In this document: positions 1 through 8,454 of the stretch, one piece after another
Position numbering within the stretch: the stretch's first letter is position 1
Layout: each line of letters starts with the position of its first letter
Source of the DNA: SAR86 cluster bacterium
GTDB taxonomy: Bacteria > Pseudomonadota > Gammaproteobacteria > Magnimaribacterales > D2472
Reading direction: 5' to 3'
Length of the DNA stretch: 22,348 bases
NCBI GenBank assembly: GCA_016779285.1
Contig: JADHNV010000004.1
Span: forward strand, 1-22,348
Notes under the pieces: model-generated
Told to the model about the DNA's origin: nothing
Databases searched by the model: none
What the model saw: only the letters and a program-made list of their open reading frames with translations
Program-made: the position numbers and the translations under genes

Positions 1-2
1 TC

Positions 3-1106
3 GACGACTACCCAATTCATCAAGCCATAGAACCCATCACTATACCTGGACCTACTGATAGAAATTTTTATGATAGATATTTTTTCAATGGAATGGATCC
101 TGAGCAGGAGTATATTTTTGAAATAGGTATAGGTCTCTATCCAAATAGACATGTAATTGATGCTCACTTCAGCATTTCATTCAAAGGTAAACAATATTCA
201 TTTCATGCCAGTCAACGCTTAGATCAAAGGAGAGTTCCAATAAGCATAGGTCCTATGTGCTTAACAATTAATGAGCCCATGAACGAACTAACATTTTCTC
301 TAAAAGATCCTGACAGCAAACTCAATTGTGATCTTAAATTTTCAGCTAATTCTGTTGCGCATCAGGAACCTCGATCGCTAATGATGGAAGGCACTAGGAC
401 CATTATGAATACAATTAGATTTACTCAACTAGGTAAATGGACAGGTGAAATATCCACTGAAGCTGGAACACTTAATCCTCAGGCAATATATGCAATCAGA
501 GACAGATCGTGGGGTGTTAGACCAGTGGGAGAGCCAGAAGGTGGTGCGCCTGGAATGCTTAACCAAGAGCCTGGTGTTTATTGGTGCTGGGCTCCTGTAC
601 ATTTTAATAACTTCTGCACACAGTTTGGAACATTTGAAGATCGAGATGGCAATACAACACAGATTTCTGGGCATAAATTACCTCTATATGAAGACATGTC
701 CTCCGTTCCATCTGAAATTGAAGTTGAAACTATCCACTCTCTTCATCACTCTGTTAATTGGCAGAAAGGATCTCGCTGGGCCACAGGAGCAAAAATTTCA
801 GGCATGCTGGAAAATAAAGAGAAATTTGATCTTCAGTTAGAAACAATGGGCCCTATATTTTTCTGCAAAGGCATCGGCTATCAGCATGATGAATGGAAGC
901 ATGGAATTTGGAAAGGTGAATGCGAAACAGGATATGAAGTTTGGGATTTATCAGAAATTGACCCGGGAGACTATACATTTTTTCATACTCATCAAATTGC
1001 TAAAGCAACATTAGGCTCTCAAAAAGGTATCGGGATGCTAGAGAACTTAGTAGTTGGAAGACATGCCCCATCTGGGTTTGAAGATTTCTTTGATGGAGCA
1101 AAATAA
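3..1106 (+). CDS. DUF7064/DUF7065-like (AttH/CrtC-related) conserved protein, 5' end outside window
   Basis: The reading frame is open from base 3 to the TAA at 1104-1106, so the gene begins upstream of the window; the ATG at 93 is internal. The 367 visible residues include an aromatic-rich segment NFYDRYFFNG before that ATG, then LGLYPNR..IDA, DRSWGVRPVG and YWCWAPVHFNNF. These resemble a family of beta-rich proteins loosely related to AttH and hydroxyneurosporene synthase (CrtC). In my recollection they are common in actinobacteria, sphingomonads and marine gammaproteobacteria, often near lipid or steroid catabolism genes. No catalytic residue can be assigned and I do not know the reaction. 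There is no signal peptide in the visible part. lptE starts inside its last 14 bases, which suggests co-transcription, although lptE is normally preceded by leuS. The family name is from memory of motifs. Confidence 0.7.
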   Translation, partial: DDYPIHQAIEPITIPGPTDRNFYDRYFFNGMDPEQEYIFEIGIGLYPNRHVIDAHFSISFKGKQYSFHASQRLDQRRVPISIGPMCLTINEPMNELTFSLKDPDSKLNCDLKFSANSVAHQEPRSLMMEGTRTIMNTIRFTQLGKWTGEISTEAGTLNPQAIYAIRDRSWGVRPVGEPEGGAPGMLNQEPGVYWCWAPVHFNNFCTQFGTFEDRDGNTTQISGHKLPLYEDMSSVPSEIEVETIHSLHHSVNWQKGSRWATGAKISGMLENKEKFDLQLETMGPIFFCKGIGYQHDEWKHGIWKGECETGYEVWDLSEIDPGDYTFFHTHQIAKATLGSQKGIGMLENLVVGRHAPSGFEDFFDGAK

Positions 1107-1557
1107 ATTTAAAAAGCATTTATCGATACTGATAGCTTGTTTCTTAATTTCAAATTGTCAGTTCAACTGGGTAGAAGAGCGTAAGATATATCTAAACAAA
1201 ATTGAATTTGGATTGGGTATCGAAAATTCATTTAAACAAAAAGTAAAGAAATTTTTTACCCAAGATCCATCTAGCGATAATCTCGGTCTTAAAATATTAA
1301 ATCTACAATTTAAAAAAAGGAATTTTTATGAAGGCTCTTCGGCCAGAGCAAAACAAATAGAAATTATTGGCGAGCTTAAATATAACTTCACAAATACCTC
1401 CTCTAACCAAATTAATACTCTTCAAGTTTCAAGCTGGATCCCAGTGAATGAAAATAATGCACAGGCAGAAATAAACGCTCAGAATAAGATTATTGAGGAT
1501 TTAGAATTTTTGTTACTAGAATATCTGGTTGAGGAGTATTGGCTAATTGAAAGTTAA
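1093..1557 (+). CDS. lptE: LPS-assembly lipoprotein LptE
   Basis: LptE plugs the LptD barrel in the outer membrane and helps insert lipopolysaccharide. The chosen ATG gives 154 residues beginning MEQNKFKKHLS, a short basic N-terminus, a hydrophobic stretch at about 10-20 and Cys22 followed by QFNW. That resembles the lipidated Cys-Gly-Phe/Trp start of LptE proteins. The residue before Cys22 is Asn, unusual for a lipobox, where Gly, Ala or Ser is expected. Length is a little below the usual 165-190. The rest is poorly conserved, as is normal for this family. Identification rests on lipoprotein features, size and the overlap with holA, its standard neighbour. An upstream ATG at 1054 would put about 13 extra residues ahead of the signal peptide and is less likely. 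No Shine-Dalgarno is visible, so translation is probably coupled to the upstream gene. Confidence 0.75.
   Translation: MEQNKFKKHLSILIACFLISNCQFNWVEERKIYLNKIEFGLGIENSFKQKVKKFFTQDPSSDNLGLKILNLQFKKRNFYEGSSARAKQIEIIGELKYNFTNTSSNQINTLQVSSWIPVNENNAQAEINAQNKIIEDLEFLLLEYLVEEYWLIES
1531..1536 (+). promoter_or_regulatory. Ribosome binding site for holA
   Basis: GAGGAG lies inside the 3' end of lptE, ten bases before a TTG codon at 1547. It is the main support for that non-ATG start, because no ATG lies near the conserved N-terminus of HolA. Confidence 0.6.
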
Positions 1558-2536
1558 TTTTCTAAATTTTTCTGATTCCAAAGATTACAAATTTTTTCTG
1601 ATCACCGGTGGCGAGCTTATATTAAAACAAGAAGTTGTTGAGCAGATTTTCGAAAAATTAAAAAATGCTGGTTTCAGTGAGAAGATATCCATATCACAGG
1701 ATGAATTAGAGAGCTTGCATGAAATAGTGTCAAAAAATATTGGTGGTTCCTTGTTTCAAGAAAATCTAATAATTCATATCAAACATACTTCAGGAAAATT
1801 TCCTGAAATAATAAAGTCCCTTCTTGAAGGCGAAGAAATATTTAAATCTCCTAATATTGCGTTAATCATTGAATCTAGCATTGAAAAAACTCCGACAAGT
1901 GGAACATGGATTAAAAACCTTGATGCTAATGGTCTCATTATTAATTGCAGCAAACTTAAAATAATGGAAGAAAAAATCTGGCTTAAAAGACAATTAAGCT
2001 TTTTACCAAAAGAGTTACTTCCAAAATTTGGAGGCTCAATTTTTCAAAACAATGAAGCAAATCTTCTGGGTCAAAAAAATGAAGTTTCTTTTCTCAAGCT
2101 CCTTTTTTTAAATAAAGATGATTTCAGTGAAGAGAAAACTGATCACATAATCTTTGGATCTGGGATCAGTGTATTTGAGCTTGAGGATTTATTAATCAAT
2201 AGAGACTTTAAAAAAGCTCTTAAGACGATCAATTTCATGAAAGAGCATGATCGTCAGAACTCTGCTCCAGTTATTTGGGTAATTGCCAAAGTGATCAACG
2301 CCTGTCTAGAATCACTCAAGGCTTCAAATAAAAAATCTGCACTAGTTAATAGCGGAGTATGGTCATCCAAAATCAATCTATACTTAAATCTAATTCAATC
2401 AGCGTCGGCAAGAGAATTCTTAAGTTTAAATGAAGAGATACTTAATGTTGATCTAATCAATAAAGGTTTAATGAAAGCAGAGACTTGGGATCAGATTGAA
2501 AGAGTTATTCTGAAGCTTCAAGATGCAACCGCATAG
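1547..2536 (+). CDS. holA: DNA polymerase III delta subunit HolA
   Basis: HolA is the clamp-loader subunit that opens the beta sliding clamp during replication. The protein has 329 residues (E. coli 343). Its N-terminal segment, FFLITGGELILKQEVVEQIF at about 16-35, corresponds to the family signature of a beta strand followed by a G-[DE]-E-x-x-L-x-x-E-like helix. The middle contains the expected SLFQENLIIHI block near 65, and the C-terminus is helical. The start is TTG at 1547, supported by GAGGAG upstream, and overlaps the end of lptE by 11 bases, the standard lptE-holA pairing. The next gene in most gammaproteobacteria, nadD, is absent. Instead the 3' end overlaps 32 bases with dat on the opposite strand. 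The family is divergent, but context makes the call secure. Confidence 0.88.
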   Translation: MKVNFLNFSDSKDYKFFLITGGELILKQEVVEQIFEKLKNAGFSEKISISQDELESLHEIVSKNIGGSLFQENLIIHIKHTSGKFPEIIKSLLEGEEIFKSPNIALIIESSIEKTPTSGTWIKNLDANGLIINCSKLKIMEEKIWLKRQLSFLPKELLPKFGGSIFQNNEANLLGQKNEVSFLKLLFLNKDDFSEEKTDHIIFGSGISVFELEDLLINRDFKKALKTINFMKEHDRQNSAPVIWVIAKVINACLESLKASNKKSALVNSGVWSSKINLYLNLIQSASAREFLSLNEEILNVDLINKGLMKAETWDQIERVILKLQDATA

Positions 2537-3353
2537 CAGAATTAAAAAGCTCCTCAACTTCACAATATCCTTGGTAATTCTCTTCTAGCTTATACTCAGT
2601 TCCATTTAAGTTGATCAAAGGCAGCATGCCTTTAGTTGAACTGGTTAACCAAATACAAGGAGAGTTATTAAAATCTGAAATAGCGCAGCTGCCCTCTTTT
2701 ACAGAATAAGGAGTGTCTTGAAGTGCTGTAATTAAAATCTCTCTTGTAATACCGGGAAGAATATTTTCAGACAAAGATGAAGTTCTAACTGATCCGTTAG
2801 AATCAAAATAAAATACATTGCTTGCTCCTGCTTCAGTCATAAAGCCGCCTCTGTGCATTACAACTTCTTGGCAACCCTGCAACTTAGCCTTATTCATGGC
2901 CAAGATATTACCTAGCAAAGATGTGGATTTAATGTTGCATTTACCCCACCTCTCATCATCACATAACATGGCACTGATCGGATCAGATGCGAAGCTTGTA
3001 GGCATCGCATAACCAAACCTTTCTATCTCAAGATCATCTTGAAAAATATGTGATCTAATTGGGTCAACACCTCTAGATATTTGGTAATAAACGTATCCAT
3101 CTTGATTGCTTAAAGTAGCAGCAAGCATTTGAATATCATTGATTGCGCTCTCAAAATTGACATTTAAACTCATAAGATTAGTGCTTTGGGTCATTCGAGC
3201 TAGGTGCTCTTTAAAGCACAAAGGTCTTCCTGAAAAATATGGAATAACTTCATAGATGCTATCTGAAAAAGTGTAAGCTCTAGATAGTGGCGATACCTTG
3301 ATTTGATCGAGTGTATTTAATTTACCCTGATATATCGCAGGAATATTAGTCAT
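2505..3353 (-). CDS. dat: D-amino acid aminotransferase (fold-type IV PLP enzyme)
   Basis: Probably interconverts D-alanine plus 2-oxoglutarate with pyruvate plus D-glutamate, in the cytoplasm. From the ATG at 3353 it has 282 residues, about the size of Bacillus D-AAT. The key segment ERWGKCNIKS.LLGN carries the PLP lysine, residue 142 from this start. It is followed by the signature MTEAGASNVF at about 172-181 and by ENILPGITR. The RWGxCDIKSLNLL-type motif points to D-AAT rather than branched-chain aminotransferase or aminodeoxychorismate lyase, but these families are hard to separate by eye. A TTG nine bases further upstream (3362) is an alternative start. It is the last gene of the wall operon, overlapping dacA by 8 bases; DacA releases D-alanine, a substrate of this enzyme, although in the periplasm. 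The 3' end overlaps holA. Confidence 0.82.
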   Translation of the reverse strand: MTNIPAIYQGKLNTLDQIKVSPLSRAYTFSDSIYEVIPYFSGRPLCFKEHLARMTQSTNLMSLNVNFESAINDIQMLAATLSNQDGYVYYQISRGVDPIRSHIFQDDLEIERFGYAMPTSFASDPISAMLCDDERWGKCNIKSTSLLGNILAMNKAKLQGCQEVVMHRGGFMTEAGASNVFYFDSNGSVRTSSLSENILPGITREILITALQDTPYSVKEGSCAISDFNNSPCIWLTSSTKGMLPLINLNGTEYKLEENYQGYCEVEELFNSAMRLHLEASE

Positions 3354-4503
3354 TTTGACCAATAGAGAATAAGCTCATAATCCAAAATACTATTCGAGCC
3401 CAGATTCTTCCAAAGAAACCTTTTGCCTTTACAGATTCAATGGCTACAAGTGGAGTCGAAAGAACCACTAGATCATTAGAAATAAACTCAACTTCGCCTA
3501 TTACGTCGCCCTTGGATACGGGAGCTTGAATATAATTTTTAAATTTATAGTTTGCTTTTATATTTTTGAAATCTGATCGAGGCAAGGTTAATAAAATGTC
3601 TTCATTTGTACCCAAAGCAACTTCATCCATTTTTCCTCCCCAAACCTTAGCAGCAGTGATCTCGGAATCTTTTGTAATTAATTTTTGTGTGGCAAAAAAC
3701 CTAAATCCATACTCCAATAGTCTTTGGGATGAAGTTAATCTTTCACTTTCAGAGGGGCTGCCAGCTACCACTGCAATTAATCTCATATCATTACGCTTAG
3801 CCGAAGAAATTAAACAATAGCCAGCAGATTCAGTGTGACCTGTTTTGACCCCATCCACAGTGTCATCTCTCCACAAAAGACCATTGCGATTGAGTTGTCG
3901 AATGCCACTGAATGTGAATTCTTTTTCTTTATATGTAGCATAGTGATCAGGAAAATTATTTATAAGTGCTTGTGTTAAGTTAGCAAGATCTCTGGCTGAT
4001 GAAAAGTGATTGGGATCTGTCCAGCCAACAGCATTTTGAAACAAGGTATTGCTCAATCCCAATTCAGATGCATAAGCATTCATAAAATCAACAAAGCCTT
4101 CTTCAGAGCCTGCAACATACTCAGCCATTGCAACGGTAGCATCGTTTCCAGATTGAATAACAATTCCAGAGAGTAAGTCTTGAACTGACACTCTTTTTCC
4201 AGCCTCAATAAACATTTTAGAACCACCTGTTTTCCAGGCTTTTTCACTGATTAAAACTTTATCATCCAGGCTGATAGCCCCAGAAGCTATCTGATCTGCT
4301 ATCACATATCCACTCATAACTTTCGTCATGCTTGCAGGAGAAATTTGATTATCAGCATTAAATTCAGCTATCACCGTATTTGTGCTGGCTTCGATCAAGA
4401 TGTAACTATCTAAGTTTAATTTTGGCGCCTTTGGCACCATAGACTGAGCAATCCCATCTATGCTTAGGGAAACAAGTATTAGAAGACAAATTATTTTTTT
4501 CAT
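3346..4503 (-). CDS. dacA: D-alanyl-D-alanine carboxypeptidase, PBP5/6 type
   Basis: Removes the terminal D-alanine from murein pentapeptides in the periplasm, limiting cross-linking. The 385 residues start with a signal peptide (about 1-20, MKKIICLLILVSLSIDGIAQ). All three penicillin-binding motifs are present: S58-M-T-K61 with the nucleophilic serine, S118-G-N120, and K220-T-G222. After the transpeptidase-like domain comes a small beta domain (about 260-355). The C-terminus ends in an aromatic amphipathic helix, FFGRIWARIVFWIMSLFSIG, that would anchor it to the outer face of the inner membrane as in PBP5. Six bases separate it from mltB upstream, and it overlaps dat downstream. rlpA, often just before dacA, is not here. 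The gene looks intact. Confidence 0.95.
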   Translation of the reverse strand: MKKIICLLILVSLSIDGIAQSMVPKAPKLNLDSYILIEASTNTVIAEFNADNQISPASMTKVMSGYVIADQIASGAISLDDKVLISEKAWKTGGSKMFIEAGKRVSVQDLLSGIVIQSGNDATVAMAEYVAGSEEGFVDFMNAYASELGLSNTLFQNAVGWTDPNHFSSARDLANLTQALINNFPDHYATYKEKEFTFSGIRQLNRNGLLWRDDTVDGVKTGHTESAGYCLISSAKRNDMRLIAVVAGSPSESERLTSSQRLLEYGFRFFATQKLITKDSEITAAKVWGGKMDEVALGTNEDILLTLPRSDFKNIKANYKFKNYIQAPVSKGDVIGEVEFISNDLVVLSTPLVAIESVKAKGFFGRIWARIVFWIMSLFSIGQND

Positions 4504-4509
4504 AAAACT

Positions 4510-5541
4510 TTACTTAAATTCTAATGATAAATCATACACGGCTTTAGCGTAAAAATGACTACGGTTATATTTAGTAATCGCAATAAAATTATCATCACCA
4601 ATAAAATATAGATCCTTTGGTTTGTTTAAGATGATGGTTTGTCCACTTCTAATGAGATTTTTATCTTTAATATTATTGATAGTCATGAGCTGCTTTAATT
4701 CAAGACCATTATTGATTGCAATAGATAATAAACTGTCCCCATTTTTTATAATATATTTTTCTTCAAGCCCTTCAGTAAATTGAAGGGGTATAAATTTACT
4801 CAAATTGGATTGATGTTGGTATGTTTTATTCACTTGATTCATCTCAACTTCTCTAACTATATTGCCATCTCTTCTCCAACCATGTTTTTGAAGATAATTG
4901 GCAATGCTCGCTACAGCATCAGGGACTGAATTAAATAAATCAGCATATCCATCGCCATCATAATCTACTGCATATGCCCTGTAACTGGATGAAATAAATT
5001 GACCATAGCCCATAGCCCCAGCATATGATCCTTGAACAGAATTAATATCTAAATTATTTTCCCGTGCAAGAAGAAAGAATTGAATCAGCTCACTTTTAAA
5101 GAATTTTGATCTTCTAGGAAAATCAAAACCAAGCGTTGCTAAGCTATCCAATACTCTATAGCTCCCTTGAATCTTTCCATACCTAGTTTCTACTCCTAGA
5201 ATTGAAGTAATAATTTCTTTGGGAACTCCAAAATCATTCTCCACTTGCTGAAATAAATCAAAGTTTTCTTTTATAAATTTTTTACCATTAGAGATGCGCT
5301 GTTTTTCTAAGAAAAGTTTTTTGTATCTGTCCCACGTCCATGTAAATTCTGCAGGAGATGACATTGATTTAAGAATTTGCTCTTGTTTCTTTGCTGTTTG
5401 AAGGGTCTTTACAAGATAGCTTTCATCAAATCCATGTTCCTTTACTAGGGTGTTAATGACATCTTGTGCCTCTGGATGCTTCGAATAATCAGCAAATATA
5501 TAGTTTGTAAATAAAAGAGCGAGTATGAAAAGAAATCTCAT
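4510..5541 (-). CDS. mltB: MltB-type lytic murein transglycosylase with internal LysM module
   Basis: Cleaves the MurNAc-GlcNAc bond in murein to form 1,6-anhydroMurNAc. The 343 residues begin with a signal peptide (about 1-17) lacking a lipobox cysteine, so it is probably periplasmic and soluble, unlike E. coli MltB. The catalytic region ILGVETRYG places the acid Glu at residue 118. GAMGYGQFISSSYR at about 175-188 and DYDGDGYADL at about 193-202 are typical of the family. Residues about 262-308 form a LysM domain (YIIKNGDSLLSIA...NLIRSGQTIIL), a peptidoglycan-binding module. After it the MltB-type C-terminal segment resumes (DDNFIAITKYNRSHFYAKAVYDLS), so LysM seems inserted within the fold. 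The start codon overlaps the rodA stop (ATGA), implying coupled translation. Confidence 0.9.
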   Translation of the reverse strand: MRFLFILALLFTNYIFADYSKHPEAQDVINTLVKEHGFDESYLVKTLQTAKKQEQILKSMSSPAEFTWTWDRYKKLFLEKQRISNGKKFIKENFDLFQQVENDFGVPKEIITSILGVETRYGKIQGSYRVLDSLATLGFDFPRRSKFFKSELIQFFLLARENNLDINSVQGSYAGAMGYGQFISSSYRAYAVDYDGDGYADLFNSVPDAVASIANYLQKHGWRRDGNIVREVEMNQVNKTYQHQSNLSKFIPLQFTEGLEEKYIIKNGDSLLSIAINNGLELKQLMTINNIKDKNLIRSGQTIILNKPKDLYFIGDDNFIAITKYNRSHFYAKAVYDLSLEFK

Positions 5542-6626
5542 TGTGGTAAAAATTTTTTATGTGTTCCCATAGACACAATTATGCCAAAAGCAAGAAATAA
5601 TGAAATCAAGGAAGAGCCTCCCTTGCTAATAAATGGCAGAGGCATACCAACAACTGGTAGCAAGCCTACAACCATACATAAATTTATAATTAAATTAGCT
5701 GCGAAAGTAAGACTAAGCCCTCCAATAACTAATCTGCAAAATCTATCTCTTGCACTTAATGCTAGGTACAGACACCTCAATAGTATAAATAAGTATATGC
5801 TTAGCAACAATAGCACTCCAAGAAACCCAAACTCCTCTCCAATAACAGAAAAAATAAAATCAGTTTCTGTTTCTGGAAGAAAGTTTAAGTGTGTCTGCGA
5901 CCCTTCTCCAAAACCCTTCCCCAATAATCCTCCTGAACCAATTGCAACTTTAGATTGGATAATATTCCAACTCGCACCAAATGGATCTGATTCTGGGTTA
6001 AAAAAAGTTGCAATTCTTTGGCGTTGGAAGGGCTGTAAAATAATATTCCATATAAATGGTGAACTGACAACCAATAATACAAATGATCCGCCAATAAAAG
6101 TCCAGCTTAAACCTGAGAGAAAAAGAACAAACAATCCAGAGAAAGCAATAATTAGTGCTGTCCCAAGGTCTGGCTGCCTAAAAACAAATAAAAAACAACA
6201 AACAATAACGAGCAAACTAATACCAATTTCCTTTTTTTGTATTGGTAGCTTTTTGTCAAATAAAAAATTAGCCAAGAAGATTGGTACAGCAAGTTTTAAA
6301 AATTCTGAGGATTGAAATGAAAAAGGACCTACCCTAATCCATCTTTGAGCTCCATTAATTTCGGGTCCAAACAGGTAAGTAATACCCAGTAATAAAAATG
6401 AAAAAATTAAAAATAAAACTGCGTTCCTTCTGAATATGTCAGGATCAAGTTGGCTGATGGTAATCATGAGAATGAATCCTGCAACAATATATACAAATTG
6501 TTTTAAAACGATGCTTGTATCCATATTTGAAGCAGAAAATAAAAAAAATAGCCCAAGAGTAGACAGTAAAAAAAGGCTAAAAAATAAATAAGGATCGAAA
6601 TATATTTTTTGCAGTGATTTATTCAT
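5538..6626 (-). CDS. rodA: SEDS peptidoglycan glycosyltransferase RodA
   Basis: RodA (MrdB) polymerises glycan strands for the lateral wall with PBP2. The 362 residues (E. coli 370) form a polytopic inner-membrane protein of about ten hydrophobic segments. It carries the SEDS signatures FRQPDLGTALI near residue 150 (with the likely catalytic Asp) and PLPFISKGGSSLIS near 330, plus GKGFGEGSQTHLNFLPE with TDFIFSVIGEEFG after it (about 235-268), the large periplasmic loop typical of the family. Its start overlaps the end of mrdA by 8 bases and its stop overlaps the mltB start by 4, so it is translated as part of a tightly coupled operon. No residue normally conserved is obviously missing. FtsW is the paralogue to exclude; context with mrdA decides for RodA. 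Confidence 0.95.
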   Translation of the reverse strand: MNKSLQKIYFDPYLFFSLFLLSTLGLFFLFSASNMDTSIVLKQFVYIVAGFILMITISQLDPDIFRRNAVLFLIFSFLLLGITYLFGPEINGAQRWIRVGPFSFQSSEFLKLAVPIFLANFLFDKKLPIQKKEIGISLLVIVCCFLFVFRQPDLGTALIIAFSGLFVLFLSGLSWTFIGGSFVLLVVSSPFIWNIILQPFQRQRIATFFNPESDPFGASWNIIQSKVAIGSGGLLGKGFGEGSQTHLNFLPETETDFIFSVIGEEFGFLGVLLLLSIYLFILLRCLYLALSARDRFCRLVIGGLSLTFAANLIINLCMVVGLLPVVGMPLPFISKGGSSLISLFLAFGIIVSMGTHKKFLPQ

Positions 6627-8454
6627 TTATTAAGCTCTTTAAAACCTCAATTGCAACTGGCCCAGCAACTGCTCCACCACTTTCACCATTTTCAATTACC
6701 ACTGAAACTGCGTATCTGGGATTTGGCATTGGACCAAAAGCAATGATAATTGAATGATCCCTTAATAATTCTGAGGTTCTTATATCTTGGTAAGCCTCCT
6801 TACTATCGAGGCTTACAAGTTCAGCTGTTCCTGATTTTCCAGCCACTTGAAATTCTTTTAGATTACGTATGCTTCTGGCAGTTCCATAATCGCTCTCGAT
6901 CACTCCAAGTAAAGCTTCATGCATTTTTTTCCAATCAGAATTACTTATTTTTTCGTCTTGCCAGATTTTTAATGATTTCTTTTGGTTGTCTACACTAGCA
7001 AGAAAGGGTTGAATATATTGCCCTTTAGTAGCAAGAATAGCAGCATAGTTAGCTAGCTGCATTGGGGTTGAGACTAAATACCCCTGCCCTATACCTAAAT
7101 TAACTGTATCTCCCTTCACCCAGCCTTTATTCATTATGCTGTATTTCCACTCAGGAGAGGGAACAAAAGCTGGGTCTTCTGCAAAACAATCTTTGCAAAC
7201 TTTTTTACCAAAGCCGAAACTGGATAAATAATTAGATAAATCTATGATATCTGCTTGATAGGCAAGAGAGGTAAAGTAAGTATTTGAGCTGACTAAAAAT
7301 GCCTTATGCATGTTTACTTTGCCATGCCCCCCCTTTCTCCATCCTCTAAAAACTCTTCCTGTTTCTGGTAGAGTAAAAAATCCAGGATCTTCTATCTCAA
7401 AATCCCAGTTCACAATATTATTCGATAACCCATACATACCAATTGCAGGCTTAATTGTTGAAGCAGGCGGGTATCTTCCTTGAACAGCTCTGTTAAAAAA
7501 AGGTTTGTCAGAATTATTAATTAAAGTTTGAAAGTTATTTTCACTCATCCCATTTGATAGCTCATTGATAGAGTATGTTGGAGAGCTATATAAAACATTA
7601 ATGCCGCCAGATTCTAGATCTATAGCAACAACCGCACCTTTTCTATTGCCAAGAAATTTAGCTGCACTTTTTTGCGCACCAATATCCAAATGGGTATATA
7701 AGTCGAGCCCTTTTTTAGGCTGAGTAAAAGATAATGATTGAATCAATTGGCCTCTGGCATTCATTTCAAAAATTCTTTGGCCATGCCGACCTCTCAAATG
7801 ATCTTCATATTCCTCTTCCAATCCTGACTGACCTTTAATCAGTCCATGAGCATATTTCAGCTCTACATCTTTCCAATGACTTCTAGGAATTTCTGGCATT
7901 GATTCAAAGTCGCTATCAATCCTTGAGGTATACCCCAAAACATGAGAAAAGATATTTGGGTAATCACTAACTCTTCTGAATCGTTGCGCTATAAAAGCAT
8001 TCTGAAAATTAAAACTTCTTACCTGAAACCTAGAAATTTCTTCAGCAGAAAGATCTTTTTTTAAAACTAGCTCCTTGTTTGCAAATGCTTTATCTTTTTG
8101 GAGTTTTTTGTACCTTGATATCTCCTTTTCAGAGAGTGAAATCACTGGCTTAATTTTTTCTATAAAAGAATCTATATCAACGATTAGATTGGGACGAGTG
8201 ATTAAATCATAAGTTGGTTGATTTTTTACTAGAACATTTCCATTTCTATCATAAATCTCTCCCCGAAGTGACTGCACAGGCACTGCATAATTTTTATTGT
8301 TCAATGCAGCAAGTTGATAATCTGAATACCCGGAGACTTGCAAAGCAAAAACTTGAACAAGAACAGCTATTAGACCCAAGATCATAAGACCAAAAAGCAA
8401 GGCTGCTCTTACAGAGAAATTATTCTTTTCAACTTGTCTTTCTTCAAAAATCAT
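6619..8454 (-). CDS. mrdA: Peptidoglycan transpeptidase PBP2
   Basis: PBP2 cross-links new murein in the elongasome with RodA. The 611 residues comprise a cytoplasmic tail, one membrane segment (about 17-38), the pedestal domain with LRGEIYDRNG at 63-72, and the transpeptidase domain. The active-site motifs are S332-T-I-K335, S389-S-N391 and K540-S-G-T543. Length is near that of E. coli (633). Two oddities stand out. The segment before the SxN motif reads FRGW..GGHG...VSSNTYF where many PBP2s have RDW..WGHG...SCDTYF, so one Asp and the Cys are replaced. A C420-K-D-C423 motif sits where most have a TGIDLPGE-like stretch. Its start shares one base with the rlmH stop (TAATG). Confidence 0.95.
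   Translation of the reverse strand: MIFEERQVEKNNFSVRAALLFGLMILGLIAVLVQVFALQVSGYSDYQLAALNNKNYAVPVQSLRGEIYDRNGNVLVKNQPTYDLITRPNLIVDIDSFIEKIKPVISLSEKEISRYKKLQKDKAFANKELVLKKDLSAEEISRFQVRSFNFQNAFIAQRFRRVSDYPNIFSHVLGYTSRIDSDFESMPEIPRSHWKDVELKYAHGLIKGQSGLEEEYEDHLRGRHGQRIFEMNARGQLIQSLSFTQPKKGLDLYTHLDIGAQKSAAKFLGNRKGAVVAIDLESGGINVLYSSPTYSINELSNGMSENNFQTLINNSDKPFFNRAVQGRYPPASTIKPAIGMYGLSNNIVNWDFEIEDPGFFTLPETGRVFRGWRKGGHGKVNMHKAFLVSSNTYFTSLAYQADIIDLSNYLSSFGFGKKVCKDCFAEDPAFVPSPEWKYSIMNKGWVKGDTVNLGIGQGYLVSTPMQLANYAAILATKGQYIQPFLASVDNQKKSLKIWQDEKISNSDWKKMHEALLGVIESDYGTARSIRNLKEFQVAGKSGTAELVSLDSKEAYQDIRTSELLRDHSIIIAFGPMPNPRYAVSVVIENGESGGAVAGPVAIEVLKSLINE

Noticed and set aside
445..840. Second plus-strand frame of 131 codons inside the DUF7065-like gene
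   Set aside because: It is fully embedded in a frame with clear family motifs and shows no motif of its own.
5581..6315. Long plus-strand open frame (244 codons) opposite rodA
   Set aside because: It is antisense to a well-conserved membrane protein. The translation is Lys/Asn/Pro-rich with no recognisable domain, as expected from the complement of hydrophobic codons.
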